Of a stretch of 5,907 nt of DNA, positions 5,406 through 5,907 are shown piece by piece (position 1 is the first letter of the stretch; each line of letters begins with the position of its first letter). The stretch lies in assembly GCA_964425255.1 (NCBI GenBank), contig CAYRMV010000181.1:1-5907 (forward strand), given 5' to 3'. The notes below the pieces were generated by a model. The model was not told the DNA's origin. It saw only the letters and a program-made list of their open reading frames with translations, and searched no databases. The DNA comes from CAYRMV01 sp964425255 (GTDB lineage Bacteria > Bacteroidota > Bacteroidia > Flavobacteriales_D > Crocinitomicaceae). The translations under genes and the position numbers were made by a program.

Positions 5406-5849
5406 TTATTCTTCTTTAGCAGGTGTGTAGACAGACGTTTGAACCTGCAAATAACTCATGCCGTTGGCTTGGGGTAAGTACCAAACTGTGGATACATATC
5501 CGTTTCCATTTGTTAGGTAGTAGAATTTATCTCCTTCGGCATCCACGTAGGCATCCGCGAGTCTGATGTCAAAGGGTTCGATCATTTTCCCCAATAGTTC
5601 CAATATCCAATCATCCGTGTCGTAGATGTAAACTACATTTTCCTCCCGGTCATTTTCAACCAGGTACCACTGTCGAGAAGGGATCTTTTCTCCCTCTTTT
5701 AGGACGATCACTCCAATTTGTGCGTGACTTGTATTTACCGTACAAATAAGTATAGCCACCAAGACGATTGGTCGTAAAAGATAATTTGTAATGCGTGTTG
5801 TAGGTGCCGCCATTCCCGCCGACCCATACACAGAAGTTTTTGTTTCCAT
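5406..5849 (-). CDS. Small exported hypothetical protein with signal peptide
   Basis: This 147-residue protein has a hydrophobic core IVLVAILICTV at 28-38 and a probable signal peptidase I site after SHA (41-43), leaving a mature protein of about 104 residues in the periplasm or outside. ILIC is not a good lipobox, so a lipoprotein is unlikely. The mature part is acidic with aromatic strands (RQWYLVEN, VVYIYDTDDW, KFYYLTNGNGYVSTVWYLP) and no cysteine. From the ATG at 5849 the n-region is about 24 residues, which is long. An in-frame ATG at 5813 gives a more usual signal peptide and is a real alternative. No family is recognised. It is followed closely by the hypothetical gene at 4713-5366, suggesting a two-gene unit. 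No convincing promoter is visible in the 58 bases before it. Confidence 0.8.
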   Translation of the reverse strand: METKTSVYGSAGMAAPTTRITNYLLRPIVLVAILICTVNTSHAQIGVIVLKEGEKIPSRQWYLVENDREENVVYIYDTDDWILELLGKMIEPFDIRLADAYVDAEGDKFYYLTNGNGYVSTVWYLPQANGMSYLQVQTSVYTPAKEE

Positions 5850-5907
5850 TTTAATTTGGTTTAAATGGTTAATTGTTCATATTTATGGTTCATCTTATCT
5901 TTCAGGC

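Noticed and set aside
1..5907. CRISPR array, tRNA or rRNA genes, insertion sequence
   Set aside because: No regularly spaced repeats, no tRNA-like cloverleaf or rRNA segment, and no transposase or terminal inverted repeats of IS type were found on reading both strands.

Overview
The window looks like AT-rich chromosomal DNA, probably from a member of the Bacteroidota. The grounds are A/T-rich leaders without clear Shine-Dalgarno sequences and an AT-rich coding style; I cannot name a genus. All six convincing genes lie on the minus strand, so they are transcribed right to left.

Right part (about 3710-5907). This holds three genes that look like resident chromosome: a small exported protein (5406-5849), an unrecognised cytoplasmic protein 39 bp after it (4713-5366), and, past a strong hairpin at 4677-4698, a 226-residue protein (3853-4533). 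That last protein has an N-terminal QVDLF motif, which fits the DNA sliding-clamp binding consensus, and a following domain that itself resembles one domain of the clamp. Hand counts of 60-base samples give about 50% GC at 5161-5220 and 42% at 4141-4200.

Left part (1 to about 3708). GC falls to about 32-33% in three 60-base samples. I read this part as two consecutive integron gene cassettes. Each begins with a GTTA-type core and ends with an inverse core (stop codon inside it) complementary to that same cassette's own start. For cassette 1 the match is GTTAGCAACA, 10 of 10. For cassette 2 it is GTTATAGCTC against GTTACAGCTC, 9 of 10. Between the cassettes is an approximately 80-bp attC-like site with an interrupted stem. 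The left edge of the window cuts through the attC of cassette 2.

Cassette 1 (2784-3708, 925 bp) encodes a protein resembling the DUF1629/Imm11-type immunity family. It is preceded in the same frame by an 18-codon upstream ORF whose TAG touches the main ATG. Cassette 2 (more than 2.78 kb, open at the left edge) is unusual because it carries a three-gene, translationally coupled operon: two radical SAM enzymes with cysteine-rich SPASM/twitch-like C-termini, then a family-2 glycosyltransferase. Its leader is only 33 nt, so it has little room for a promoter and probably depends on upstream transcription.

No integron integrase is visible. The array is therefore either a cluster of cassettes without a nearby integrase (CALIN), the start of an array whose integrase lies elsewhere, or an insertion at a secondary site. 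The most notable candidate system is the mobile radical SAM / radical SAM / glycosyltransferase module, possibly a peptide- or glycan-modifying pathway spread as one cassette.
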